Shown here piece by piece: positions 8,554 through 17,144 of a stretch of DNA of 64,000 nt. Location: NCBI GenBank assembly GCA_017397925.1, contig JAFQHO010000006.1:1-64000 (forward strand). Reading direction: 5' to 3'. The position numbers were made by a program, and so were the translations under genes. How positions within the stretch are numbered: the stretch's first letter is position 1; the number at the start of each line of letters is the position of its first letter. Origin of the DNA: Ruminococcus sp. (GTDB taxonomy: Bacteria; Bacillota; Clostridia; Oscillospirales; Ruminococcaceae). The notes beneath the pieces are model-generated. The model saw only the letters and a list, made by a program, of their open reading frames with translations. It ran no database searches and was not told the DNA's origin.

Positions 8554-10823
8554 TTCTGCTTGATTCTGAACGCGCTGTTGCTTATCTTGGAAGCGTCAAA
8601 GCCTTTTTTCTCGCGCTTTTCACGGCGTGGCTTATTCTGCTTCTTCTGCTCCTTTTTCTGCTGTTCTCTCTTTTCAGCCTCATCGTCAAGTCGCATTGTA
8701 AGGGCGATTCTGTTACGCTTTACGTCAACTTCAAGTACGCGTACTTTTACGATTTCGCCAACCTTTACAGCTTCAAGAGGATGCTTGATGTATCTGCTGC
8801 AAATCTGTGAGATATGGACAAGTCCGTCCTCGTGAACACCGATATCAACAAACGCACCGAAGTCAATAATATTGCGGACAGTTCCCACAAGCTCCATACC
8901 GGGCTTTAAATCCTTTATTTCCATAACGTCGCCGCTTCTGAGAAGGGGAGGGGGGAGTTCATCACGGAGGTCACGTCCGGGCTTTTTAAGCTCGCCGATA
9001 ATATCAGTAAGTGTGGGTACACCAATACCAAGCTTTTCGCTTACGCTTTCGATGTTTACGCTGTCAGATACAGCAATTCCGCCGCCTGCAACGTCAGCAA
9101 GAGTAAATCCGCTTTCGCTGATGAGTGCCTCTGCAGCCTTATAGCTTTCGGGGTGAACAGCTGTATTGTCAAGGGGATTTTTTCCGTCACGTACACGGAG
9201 GAAGCCTGCACACTGCTCAAATGCCTTTTTGCCCAGCTTCGGAACCTTCATAAGCTCCTTTCTGTCGGTAAATCTGCCGTTTTCCTCACGGTATGCAACG
9301 ATATTCTTTGCAACAGCCGAGTTGATACCTGCAACGTATGAAAGAAGTGAATGTGAAGCTGTATTAAGGTCAACACCAACGGAGTTAACGCAGTCCTCAA
9401 CAACTCCCGAAAGAGCGTCGCTCATACGCGCCTGCGGCATATCGTGCTGATACTGTCCTACACCGATAGCCTTTGGCTCGATTTTTACAAGCTCAGCAAG
9501 GGGATCCTGCAAACGTCTTGCAATAGATACGGCACTTCTGAGGGAAACGTCATAATCGGGGAATTCCTCAGCTGCAAGCTTTGAAGCGGAATAAACGGAA
9601 GCTCCTGCCTCGCTTACAACGATGTAGCTTACTTTCTGGGGAATTTCGCTGATTACCTCAGCTGCAAACTGCTCTGTTTCACGGGAAGCTGTACCGTTTC
9701 CTATAGAAATTGTAGTTACGTTGTGCTTTTCAATAAGCTCCTTGATGATCTTCTTGGAAAGGGCGATATTCGTCTTGGGGCCCGGTGTGCAGTATACTAC
9801 GTTAGTATCAAGCACCTTGCCTGTAGCGTCAATTACAGCAACCTTACAGCCTGTACGATAACCCGGGTCAAGTCCGAGAATAACGCTGTTTTTAAGCGGC
9901 GGCTGGAGAAGAAGCTGACGGAGATTTGAAGCGAATACCTTAATAGACTCCTCAGCGGCATTTGCAGTCATTTCTGAACGTATCTCACGCTCGATTGAGG
10001 GGAATATAAGGCGCTTGTAGCCGTCCTCTGCTGCGGCGCGTACAAGCTCTCCGCAGGCATTGTTAGCCTTTATGTATTTGCTGAAAATTATATCTGTAGC
10101 AACAGATTCGTCAAGAACGATTGCAACCTTTAAGAAGCCTTCTTCTTCGCCTCTGTCAAGGGCAAGAACACGGTGATTTGCCACGCTTGACACTGCCTCG
10201 GAATATTCGTAATAGTTAGTATAAACACTTTCAGCCTCAGGGTCAGATGCTTTGGAAGTTATAGTTCCCTTGTCATTTGCAGCTGAACGGAGCTTTTTAC
10301 GCAGTTCTGCGTCATCGGAGATATCTTCTGCGATAATATCCATAGCACCCTGAATAGCAGCAGCAGTATCTGCAACTTCCTTTTCCTCGTTTACAAAAGC
10401 AGCAGCCTCAGCTTCGGGATCTGTTGAATTTTCCTGAGCCATAAGTATAACAGCAAGGGGTTCAAGTCCCTTTTCACGGGCGATACTTGCACGTGTACGT
10501 CTTTTTGGCTTAAAGGGACGGTAGATATCCTCCACCTCAACGAGAGTAACAGCGGCAGCAATAGCGTTTTCGATTTCGGGAGTCATTTTCTCCTGCTCTG
10601 TAATAGCTGTGCGTACTTCCTCCTTGCGCTTTTCAAGGTTGCGGAGATATGTCAGTCTGTCGGAGAGTTCACGGAGAATCTGGTCGTCCAGAGAGCCTGT
10701 GACTTCCTTACGGTAACGGGCGATAAATGGGATTGTAGCGCCCTCATCAATGAGATTGACTGTATTGTCAACCTGCTCCTGTCTGAGTGAAAATTCCTGT
10801 GCTAAAGTTTTATTGATATCCAT
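8550..10823 (-). CDS. tex: Tex-family RNA-binding protein with S1 domain
   Basis: This 757-residue protein has the complete Tex layout: an N-terminal helical region (LAQEFSLRQEQV...FIARYRKE), a YqgF/RNase H-like domain (VILGLDPGYRTGCKVAVID), tandem helix-hairpin-helix motifs (SYVAGINSAVAKNIVAYREE) and a C-terminal S1 RNA-binding domain (about residues 640-715). The tail is highly charged. Tex proteins bind nucleic acid and are linked to transcription and translation quality control and to stress fitness. The ribosome site AAGGAAGGA lies at the end of the upstream hydrolase gene, whose stop is 5 nt from this start. It is operonic with the GIY-YIG gene downstream. Confidence 0.95.
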   Translation of the reverse strand: MDINKTLAQEFSLRQEQVDNTVNLIDEGATIPFIARYRKEVTGSLDDQILRELSDRLTYLRNLEKRKEEVRTAITEQEKMTPEIENAIAAAVTLVEVEDIYRPFKPKRRTRASIAREKGLEPLAVILMAQENSTDPEAEAAAFVNEEKEVADTAAAIQGAMDIIAEDISDDAELRKKLRSAANDKGTITSKASDPEAESVYTNYYEYSEAVSSVANHRVLALDRGEEEGFLKVAIVLDESVATDIIFSKYIKANNACGELVRAAAEDGYKRLIFPSIEREIRSEMTANAAEESIKVFASNLRQLLLQPPLKNSVILGLDPGYRTGCKVAVIDATGKVLDTNVVYCTPGPKTNIALSKKIIKELIEKHNVTTISIGNGTASRETEQFAAEVISEIPQKVSYIVVSEAGASVYSASKLAAEEFPDYDVSLRSAVSIARRLQDPLAELVKIEPKAIGVGQYQHDMPQARMSDALSGVVEDCVNSVGVDLNTASHSLLSYVAGINSAVAKNIVAYREENGRFTDRKELMKVPKLGKKAFEQCAGFLRVRDGKNPLDNTAVHPESYKAAEALISESGFTLADVAGGGIAVSDSVNIESVSEKLGIGVPTLTDIIGELKKPGRDLRDELPPPLLRSGDVMEIKDLKPGMELVGTVRNIIDFGAFVDIGVHEDGLVHISQICSRYIKHPLEAVKVGEIVKVRVLEVDVKRNRIALTMRLDDEAEKREQQKKEQKKQNKPRREKREKKGFDASKISNSAFRIKQK

Positions 10824-10828
10824 TAATT

Positions 10829-11803
10829 TTATCCTTCCTTTATTTCATTATCAGCAGTATCAACAGACTGATTTATTCTGTCAATCCACGAAAACAGGGT
10901 TTTTGCAATATCCCTGTAAACAGTTATATTGTTTTTCTCGTTGAGAACCTCGTGACGCATATTGTCAAAAAGGCGGTGTGAGATACTTTCATAGCCTGTT
11001 TTGCGGAGCGCTTCCACAGCCTTGAAAAACCTTTTTTCCGACAGCATAACAGGGTCCTTTTTGCCTGATAAAAAGCGTATAGGCAGCTTCGGAGAGGTTA
11101 CTTTCCATCCTCTTTTGCTGTACGCCTCTTTCAGCAGAAACAGCAGTGATTCATATCCGCTGAGGGTATAGACGTAGTTAGAAAGAGGATTTGCATTAAG
11201 CTCCTCCACAACTTCCTTGCGGCTTGTAAGCCAGGAACGGGGAGTAGTACCGAAGCCTCTGTTAAACAGCTTTTCAGCTGCTGTCTCAACCTTGTCTATC
11301 TTATTGCGCACATCTCCGCCCTTTGATATAGCGGAGCCGATAGCTCTAACGGGGGCAGAAAACGCGCTGTATGCAGGAGTTCCCAGAAGCAGCAGACCGT
11401 CAATTGAGCTGTCATTTTCCTTGAGGAAGCATCTTGCACCGAGAGAACCCATACTATGTCCTAACATAAAGCAGGGAATTCCATGAAAAGCTTCACGTAC
11501 AAGTCTGTTGAACTGTGTTATATCCGCAACAAAGCCCTCTCCGCCGTTTTCGTACATAAAGCCCAGATCACCTTCTTCACGGACGCTGTGGCCGTGACCG
11601 CGGTTATCGTGTATAACAGTGATAAAGCCCTGTTCAGCGAGGTAATCCATAAAATCGAAATAGCGTTCCTTATATTCGTTCATACCGTGAATAATCTGAA
11701 CAACGCCGTATACCTCCCCGGGAGGAACGGCGGCAACGGCTGATATATTCAGTCCGTCAAAATCTGATATAAAACTGAAATCTTTTAAATCTGCATTTAT
11801 CAT
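10829..11803 (-). CDS. alpha/beta hydrolase (lysophospholipase/monoglyceride lipase type)
   Basis: This 324-residue protein has the alpha/beta hydrolase fold with the nucleophile elbow GHSMGS (Ser117), an oxyanion-side HGMNEY motif, an acidic residue in GKKDPV and a C-terminal catalytic His in MRHEVLNE. The serine hydrolase family that includes lysophospholipase L2 and monoacylglycerol lipase is the best fit. The start is the ATG at 11803, preceded by AGGTGA; 28 further in-frame codons upstream have no ribosome site. There is no signal peptide, so it acts in the cytoplasm. It is the first gene of the operon with tex and the GIY-YIG gene. Confidence 0.85.
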   Translation of the reverse strand: MINADLKDFSFISDFDGLNISAVAAVPPGEVYGVVQIIHGMNEYKERYFDFMDYLAEQGFITVIHDNRGHGHSVREEGDLGFMYENGGEGFVADITQFNRLVREAFHGIPCFMLGHSMGSLGARCFLKENDSSIDGLLLLGTPAYSAFSAPVRAIGSAISKGGDVRNKIDKVETAAEKLFNRGFGTTPRSWLTSRKEVVEELNANPLSNYVYTLSGYESLLFLLKEAYSKRGWKVTSPKLPIRFLSGKKDPVMLSEKRFFKAVEALRKTGYESISHRLFDNMRHEVLNEKNNITVYRDIAKTLFSWIDRINQSVDTADNEIKEG

Positions 11804-11858
11804 AATTTCACCTGTGTCACAATTGTTGAAGGGAATCGTCCCATAAGTGTACCTTACT

Positions 11859-11887
11859 ATTTTAACATATATTTTTATAAAAAGCAA
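11859..11887 (-). promoter_or_regulatory. promoter of the hydrolase-tex-GIY-YIG operon
   Basis: On the minus strand TTGCTT (11887-11882) and TAAAAT (11864-11859) are separated by 17 bp, about 55 nt before the start codon. Confidence 0.6.
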
Positions 11888-11959
11888 GTTTTTTATAATG
11901 AGAATAAAAAAATATCTGAAAAATTCCTCGGATTTAAGATTATTTTAAGGGATTTGCTG

Positions 11960-11965
11960 TATAAT
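11960..11965 (+). promoter_or_regulatory. -10 element upstream of the dockerin beta-helix gene
   Basis: A perfect TATAAT is preceded directly by TG, but no good -35 lies at 16-18 bp. The leader to the start codon is about 70 nt. An activator-dependent promoter would fit, but this is uncertain. Confidence 0.4.
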
Positions 11966-12038
11966 TCTTATAAAATAAAGATAAAAGAGCAATAGTGTAA
12001 CAAGTAAATTCAAAAAAAGAAAAAAGGAGTTTTTTGTT

Positions 12039-15000
12039 ATGAATAAGAAAAAATTATTGTCAGGATTATCAACTGCAGCAGTTGCAGCAGTTGCGGCTCT
12101 TTCTCTTACAGCTGCATCTTCACAGGCTGCCGACATTATTTACGGTGACGCTAACTGCGACGGTGCAGTTACTATGGCAGATGCTGCTTCAATCTTTCAG
12201 AGCATAGGAAATCCCGACAAATACGGATTGTCAGAAAGCGGTAAAACAAATGCGGATGTATTCAACAGAGGCGACGGTATTACAGCAGCTGACGCTATTT
12301 CCGTACAGAAGTTTACAGCTTCAATTATTTCAGAGCTTCCTGAAAGCTGGAAGGAAGGACAGGGTACAACAGACCCTGTTACTGCTAAGACAATGATACA
12401 CCTCAATGGTGCATCAGCAACAGTTGAGGGCGACTATGCCGAGGTAAACGGCGGTATCATCACAATCAGCCATTCAGGCGAATTCTGGATTGACGGTACT
12501 CTCACCGACGGTCAGATTAATGTAAATATCGCTGACGAAGTGGCTGACGCTGAAACTGTTAAAATCTTCCTCAACGGAGTAAACATCACAGGTAAGACAG
12601 CTCCTGCAATTGTTGTCACAAATGCCGAAAATACGTCAATCAATATCGTTGACGGCACAGAGAATACAATTACAGACGGCGATGCTGCATATGCAGGCGA
12701 CTGGCTTGGTACAGCTCTTATTGAGGCTAAGGACGATATCACATTCAAGGGCAGCGAAAAGGGTACAGGCGTACTTACAATCACAGCAAATATGCAGGAT
12801 GCCCTTGTATGCAACAATGATATCAAGTTCACAGGCGGTACTGTAAATATTGACACACTCAACGATACTGACAAGACAAATGCAGTAAACGGCAAGACAT
12901 CCGTAACTGTAAAGGAAACAGCAGTCCTCAATATTGACGCAGAGGGCGACGGTCTGAAATCCTCAAAGGGCGATGTTGCAATTGAGGGCGGTGCAGTTAC
13001 AATCAAGGCAGGAAATGATGCCATTCAGTCAGGCACTACCATTGATATCTCAGGCGGAACTGTTGTTGCAGGCGGCGACAGAGGCCTTACAGCTGCTATC
13101 GGTCTGAATATCACAGGCGGTAGGGTTGCAGCTACTGCTACGGATAATCAGACAGATTCCACACTTATGACAGGCACAACACAGGGAACATTCCTCCTTA
13201 ATTGTGTTGATGATACTTCAAATACTGACGGCTGCTGGAAAAAGACTAATTCTTTCGGCGGATTTGAGTTTACAAAGAAGTTCAAGTATGTTCTGCTCAG
13301 CACTCCGGATTACACAAAGGGTAAGGAAATTACATTTGATGTTGCTTCAAATGGCACTGCTTTTGGCCCTGCTGTTATGCACAGCGGAAACAATACTAAA
13401 TTCGCTGTTTCGGGAATTATCAATACTTTCAACGAAGTTACCATTTTAACGGCACTTCCTCCCTCAGATGTAACAGACACACCTACACCTGCCGACGGCT
13501 ACAGCGTAACTCTCAGCGGAACTTCAATTCTCTCAGACGCTCCCGCAGATGTTGCTTCATCGGCTGACGGTAAGCTTACAATTTCTCAGCCGGGAACATT
13601 TGCAGTTTTGGGTGCAGCTAAGGACGTTCAGATTTACATTGATGTTGACAAGACTGCATATCCCGAGGGCGTTGTTCAGCTTGACTTTATGGGAGCTGAT
13701 ATTTCAAACAGCACAACTTCACCTATCTACGTAAATTCCATAGGTGATGAGGTGCAGATAGTTGCAAAGGCTGGTACTGTAAATATAATTTCTGACGGTA
13801 CTACACATACCGAAAGCTACACAAACAGTGACGGCGAAACCGTTACCGTTGAGGGTGCAATCTTCTCAAAAGATGACCTTAAAATTAAAGGCTCAGGCAC
13901 TCTCACGGTTAACGGCAACGTGTCGGACGCAATCGTTTGCAAGAACGATTTGAAAATTTACAACGGAACAATTACAGTTAATGCCGTTGACGACGGTTTG
14001 AGAGGAAAGGACAGCGTAACTGTGGGAAATGCCGCAGATACAGACTTTTCTGCTCTTAAACTCACAGTAAACACAACACAGGGCGACGGTATCAAGTCCA
14101 CGGGCACTGACGCTTCAACAGCTGATAAGGCTTACGGAAATGTCACAATCAACGGCGGTACACTTGATATTAACTCTTACGCAGACGGCATACAGGGCGA
14201 GCAGAGCGTTGTTATCAACGGCGGTACTATCGACATTTACACCTACGAGGGAGCAGGCTTCTCAGGCACAGTATCAGGCAATACAGGCGGCTGGGGCGGC
14301 AGTACATCCACAGCATCTCCCGACGTTTCCGCAAAGGGCATAAAGGCGGTTGGTCTTTACGATGCGGCAGGTACAACCTGGCAGAGCGTTGGCGATATTA
14401 CCATAAATGGCGGCACAATTACCGTTGATTCCTCCGATGACGCTATTCATTGCGGCGGTGCTATGAATCTTTTAGGCGGTGTTATGAAGCTTGCCACAGC
14501 CGATGACGGTGTACATTCCGACCACGATGTAACCATCGGAAAGGGCAGTGCTAACACCTTTGACGATGTACAGATTATCGTATCCAAGGGCTATGAGGGC
14601 ATCGAGGGACTTAATATCACAATGAACAGCGGTACAGTTATCTGTAATACAACCGATGACGGTTTCAATGCAGCCGGCGGTGCTGACGGTTCAGGCACAG
14701 GCAACAATATGGGCTGGCGACCTGGTGGAATGCAGACTGGCAGCGGCAGCTATTCCCTCAACCTCAAAGGCGGATTTGCCCTTGTAAACGTAACCGACGG
14801 AGACCACGACGGCTTTGACTCCAACGGCTCACTTACTATTTCAGGCGGATATTGCGTAACAAACGGCAATGAAGCATTCGACTGTGACGGTACAAAAAGC
14901 TGCACAGGCGGTATATGGGTTGAAAATACAGGCTCAGGCGGAATGGGCGGCGGATTTGGCGGTATGGGAGGCGGAAGCCTTACCGCATCTGTCAGTGCAA

Positions 15001-15233
15001 GCGGCTCAGCAAGCAAGGGTACAAGAATAAGCCTTGTAGGCTCAGACAACAAGGTTATCGTATCATTTATTGCAGGCAAGAATGTCAGCAATTTCAAGGC
15101 AGGCGGAAGCAATGTCAGCGGAACATTCTACACAGGCGGCGAATTAAGCGGCGCAGCTTATTTTCAGAACGTTGATGATACACAGCTTGCAGCATATGGC
15201 GGAACACTTACAGGCGGCACAGCTGTTAAGTAA
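12039..15233 (+). CDS. secreted dockerin-bearing beta-helix carbohydrate-binding protein (Cthe_2159/DUF4353-like)
   Basis: This 1064-residue exported protein has a signal peptide (residues 1-31, cut after SSQA), then a dockerin-like pair of Ca-binding repeats (about 33-100: YGDANCDGAVTMADA... and ...NRGDGITAADAISVQKF), then two long beta-helix units. The units repeat phrases such as ITINGGT, GDGLKSSKGDV and DDGLRGKDSV, the pattern of the Cthe_2159/DUF4353 family, whose founder binds acidic pectic polysaccharides. A Gly/Met-rich linker (GGMGGGFGGMGGG) precedes a compact C-terminal domain. The dockerin suggests docking to a cohesin scaffold. An N-terminal dockerin is unusual, since most sit at the C-terminus. 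The ribosome site is AAAAAGGAG. Binding specificity is inferred from the family only. Confidence 0.82.
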   Translation: MNKKKLLSGLSTAAVAAVAALSLTAASSQAADIIYGDANCDGAVTMADAASIFQSIGNPDKYGLSESGKTNADVFNRGDGITAADAISVQKFTASIISELPESWKEGQGTTDPVTAKTMIHLNGASATVEGDYAEVNGGIITISHSGEFWIDGTLTDGQINVNIADEVADAETVKIFLNGVNITGKTAPAIVVTNAENTSINIVDGTENTITDGDAAYAGDWLGTALIEAKDDITFKGSEKGTGVLTITANMQDALVCNNDIKFTGGTVNIDTLNDTDKTNAVNGKTSVTVKETAVLNIDAEGDGLKSSKGDVAIEGGAVTIKAGNDAIQSGTTIDISGGTVVAGGDRGLTAAIGLNITGGRVAATATDNQTDSTLMTGTTQGTFLLNCVDDTSNTDGCWKKTNSFGGFEFTKKFKYVLLSTPDYTKGKEITFDVASNGTAFGPAVMHSGNNTKFAVSGIINTFNEVTILTALPPSDVTDTPTPADGYSVTLSGTSILSDAPADVASSADGKLTISQPGTFAVLGAAKDVQIYIDVDKTAYPEGVVQLDFMGADISNSTTSPIYVNSIGDEVQIVAKAGTVNIISDGTTHTESYTNSDGETVTVEGAIFSKDDLKIKGSGTLTVNGNVSDAIVCKNDLKIYNGTITVNAVDDGLRGKDSVTVGNAADTDFSALKLTVNTTQGDGIKSTGTDASTADKAYGNVTINGGTLDINSYADGIQGEQSVVINGGTIDIYTYEGAGFSGTVSGNTGGWGGSTSTASPDVSAKGIKAVGLYDAAGTTWQSVGDITINGGTITVDSSDDAIHCGGAMNLLGGVMKLATADDGVHSDHDVTIGKGSANTFDDVQIIVSKGYEGIEGLNITMNSGTVICNTTDDGFNAAGGADGSGTGNNMGWRPGGMQTGSGSYSLNLKGGFALVNVTDGDHDGFDSNGSLTISGGYCVTNGNEAFDCDGTKSCTGGIWVENTGSGGMGGGFGGMGGGSLTASVSASGSASKGTRISLVGSDNKVIVSFIAGKNVSNFKAGGSNVSGTFYTGGELSGAAYFQNVDDTQLAAYGGTLTGGTAVK

Positions 15234-15270
15234 TTAAGAATTAAGATTTAAGAGTTAAGATTTTGAAGTG

Positions 15271-15285
15271 CTATCATTATGGTAG
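15271..15285. repeat. CTATCATTATGGTAG palindromic repeat, copy 1
   Basis: This 15-bp near-palindrome is followed by CCTTTAA and recurs exactly at 15435-15449 with similar flanks. The two copies bracket the GC-rich hairpin pair at 15321-15393. Confidence 0.5.
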
Positions 15286-15320
15286 CCCTTTAAGTCTGTA
15301 AAAAAGGCATATTTTATTTT

Positions 15321-15393
15321 AGGGCGAGCAATGCTCGCCCCTACAATTGGCTATATTTCGTTATTTTGTGTAGGGGCGACCATTGGTCGCCCG
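15321..15393. repeat. paired GC-rich hairpin repeat (GGGCGAGCAATGCTCGCCC ... GGGCGACCATTGGTCGCCC)
   Basis: Two perfect hairpins point outward from a linker reading CTACAATTGGCTATATTTCGTTATTTTGTGTAG in two adjoining parts. The same linker core joins a similar element at 21349-21403. Members vary in the hairpin loop and arm but keep compensatory pairing, so the structure appears to be what is preserved. Confidence 0.65.
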
Positions 15394-15434
15394 CAATTTC
15401 GGAACGAAATTCAAGTTTTTCGACAATTTGAGGG

Positions 15435-15449
15435 CTATCATTATGGTAG
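15435..15449. repeat. CTATCATTATGGTAG palindromic repeat, copy 2
   Basis: Exact second copy of the 15-bp near-palindrome at 15271-15285, in the same orientation. Confidence 0.5.
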
Positions 15450-15681
15450 TCCTTTTAAATTTGCTCAATTAACTTAGTACAATTGCACAAACTGAGAGAC
15501 GTTATTATGTGCAAAACGCAGATTTTTGAAAAATCTGCAAAAAAAATGTGACCTTTTGGCCTTCTCGTGCGTTATATATATGAAAGGGATAAAAAATCCA
15601 CTTTTGAAAGAGAAAAGAAATCGCAGCAATGAATTCTGATATATTTTAATTTTACATAAATTGCTTTTTTTCCAAAAGCAC
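15450..15681. other. intergenic stretch without a gene
   Basis: AT-rich, with no supported reading frame, clear terminator or further repeat. It lies between the repeat cluster and the purA promoter. Confidence 0.4.
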
Positions 15682-15710
15682 TTGAAATATTATTCATACT
15701 GTGATATAAT
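15682..15710 (+). promoter_or_regulatory. sigma-A promoter of purA
   Basis: TTGAAA (15682-15687) and TATAAT (15705-15710) are separated by 17 bp, with the same TGTGATATAAT as at 541-551. A leader of about 105 nt follows, with a possible stem-loop at 15764-15793 (AATCTG/CAGATT plus CGGA/TCCG). No purine-riboswitch consensus was seen in the leader. Confidence 0.8.
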
Positions 15711-15823
15711 AAAGTGTAAAGAACTTTACGGATACAGTTTAATGGTATCAGTAGGGTAAAATACGGAAAAATCTGTATTGAGCAGATTATCCGAAAAAAT
15801 TTTATGGAATGAGGTTTTGAATA

Positions 15824-17098
15824 ATGCCTGCTAATATTGTAGTTGGAACACAGTGGGGAGATGAAGGAAAGGGTAAGATTATCGATATCATTTCCTCTCG
15901 TGCAGATGTTGTTGTACGTTCACAGGGCGGTAACAACGCAGGTCACACAGTTGTAAATAACGGAGAAGTTTATAAGCTTCACCTTATCCCTTCGGGTATT
16001 CTCTATAAGGATACTCTCTGCCTTATCGGTGCAGGAGTTGTACTTGATCCCAAGGATTTCATCGGCGAGCTTGACGGACTTGAAGCAAGAGGTATATCCA
16101 CAGCTTCCCTTAAAATCGACCCCAGAGCTCACGTTGTAATGCCATGGCACATTACACTTGACGGCCTTTCAGAGGCATTCAGAGGCGGTAAGGACATCGG
16201 TACAACAAAGAGAGGTATCGGCCCTACATATATGGACAAGTACGAGAGATGCGGTATCAGAGTATACGACCTTGTACATCCTGAGGTACTTGCAGAGAAA
16301 ATTCAGGCTACAGGCAAGCTTAAGAATAAGATTATCACAGACGTATACGGCGGCGAAGCATTCGACCTTGACGCAGTAACAGCTGAATATATCGAGTACG
16401 GAAAAAGACTTGCTCCCTATGTGGACGACGTATCTGTACTCACATTCGAGGCTGACAAGGCTGGCAAGACAATTATGTTCGAGGGCGCACAGGCTACCCT
16501 TCTTGATATCGACTTTGGTACATATCCCTATGTTACATCATCACACCCCCTTTCAGCAGGTGTGTGCGTAGGTACAGGCGTAGGCCCCAAGATGATTACA
16601 AATATCATTGGTGTTGCAAAGGCTTACACAACAAGAGTAGGCAAGGGACCATTCCCCACAGAGCTTGATGACGAAATTGGCGACCAGATTAGAACAGTGG
16701 GCGGCGAATTTGGTACAACAACAGGCAGACCAAGACGTACAGGCTGGTTTGACGCAGTAATTGTACGTCATTCCGTAAGAGTTAACGGACTTGACAGTCT
16801 TGCTATCAACAAGCTTGATACCCTTGCAAATATTGACACATTAAAGATATGCGTTGCATATCAGAAGCCCGACGGTACAGTTACAGAGCATTTCCCTGCT
16901 GCACTGGAGGATTTAGAGGGCTGCACACCTATTTACGAGGAATTCCCCGGATTTACAGAAGATATCTCCGCTTGCAAGAGCTTCGATGAGCTTCCCGAGA
17001 ACTGCAAGAAGTACATTGCACGCCTTGAAGAGCTTGTTGGATGTAAGGTAAGTATGGTAGGCACAGGCCCTGACAGAACACAGATACTTGAAAGATAA
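15824..17098 (+). CDS. purA: adenylosuccinate synthetase
   Basis: This 424-residue protein is full length for PurA. It opens with the GTP-binding loop GTQWGDEGKGKI (residues 8-19) and the IMP-site GGNNAGHTV, and retains the GTTKRGIGPTYMDK segment and the C-terminal VSMVGTGPDRTQIL. It joins IMP and aspartate with GTP hydrolysis to give adenylosuccinate, the first committed step to AMP, in the cytoplasm. It has its own sigma-A promoter and a long leader. The ribosome site is GAGG 9 nt upstream. A weak 7-bp hairpin (17098-17126) follows the gene. Confidence 0.98.
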   Translation: MPANIVVGTQWGDEGKGKIIDIISSRADVVVRSQGGNNAGHTVVNNGEVYKLHLIPSGILYKDTLCLIGAGVVLDPKDFIGELDGLEARGISTASLKIDPRAHVVMPWHITLDGLSEAFRGGKDIGTTKRGIGPTYMDKYERCGIRVYDLVHPEVLAEKIQATGKLKNKIITDVYGGEAFDLDAVTAEYIEYGKRLAPYVDDVSVLTFEADKAGKTIMFEGAQATLLDIDFGTYPYVTSSHPLSAGVCVGTGVGPKMITNIIGVAKAYTTRVGKGPFPTELDDEIGDQIRTVGGEFGTTTGRPRRTGWFDAVIVRHSVRVNGLDSLAINKLDTLANIDTLKICVAYQKPDGTVTEHFPAALEDLEGCTPIYEEFPGFTEDISACKSFDELPENCKKYIARLEELVGCKVSMVGTGPDRTQILER

Positions 17099-17144
17099 TC
17101 AGGGAGCGTTCAGATAGCACCCTGATATGACAGGAGTGATTTAT

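Noticed and set aside
12512-13024. Minus-strand Ser/Val-rich frame under the dockerin beta-helix gene
   Set aside because: It is produced by the repetitive composition of the beta-helix gene; there is no ribosome site or independent support.
15711-15823. Purine riboswitch in the purA leader
   Set aside because: The leader folds a stem-loop but I could not find the conserved purine-aptamer core or pairing loops, so only a leader is noted.
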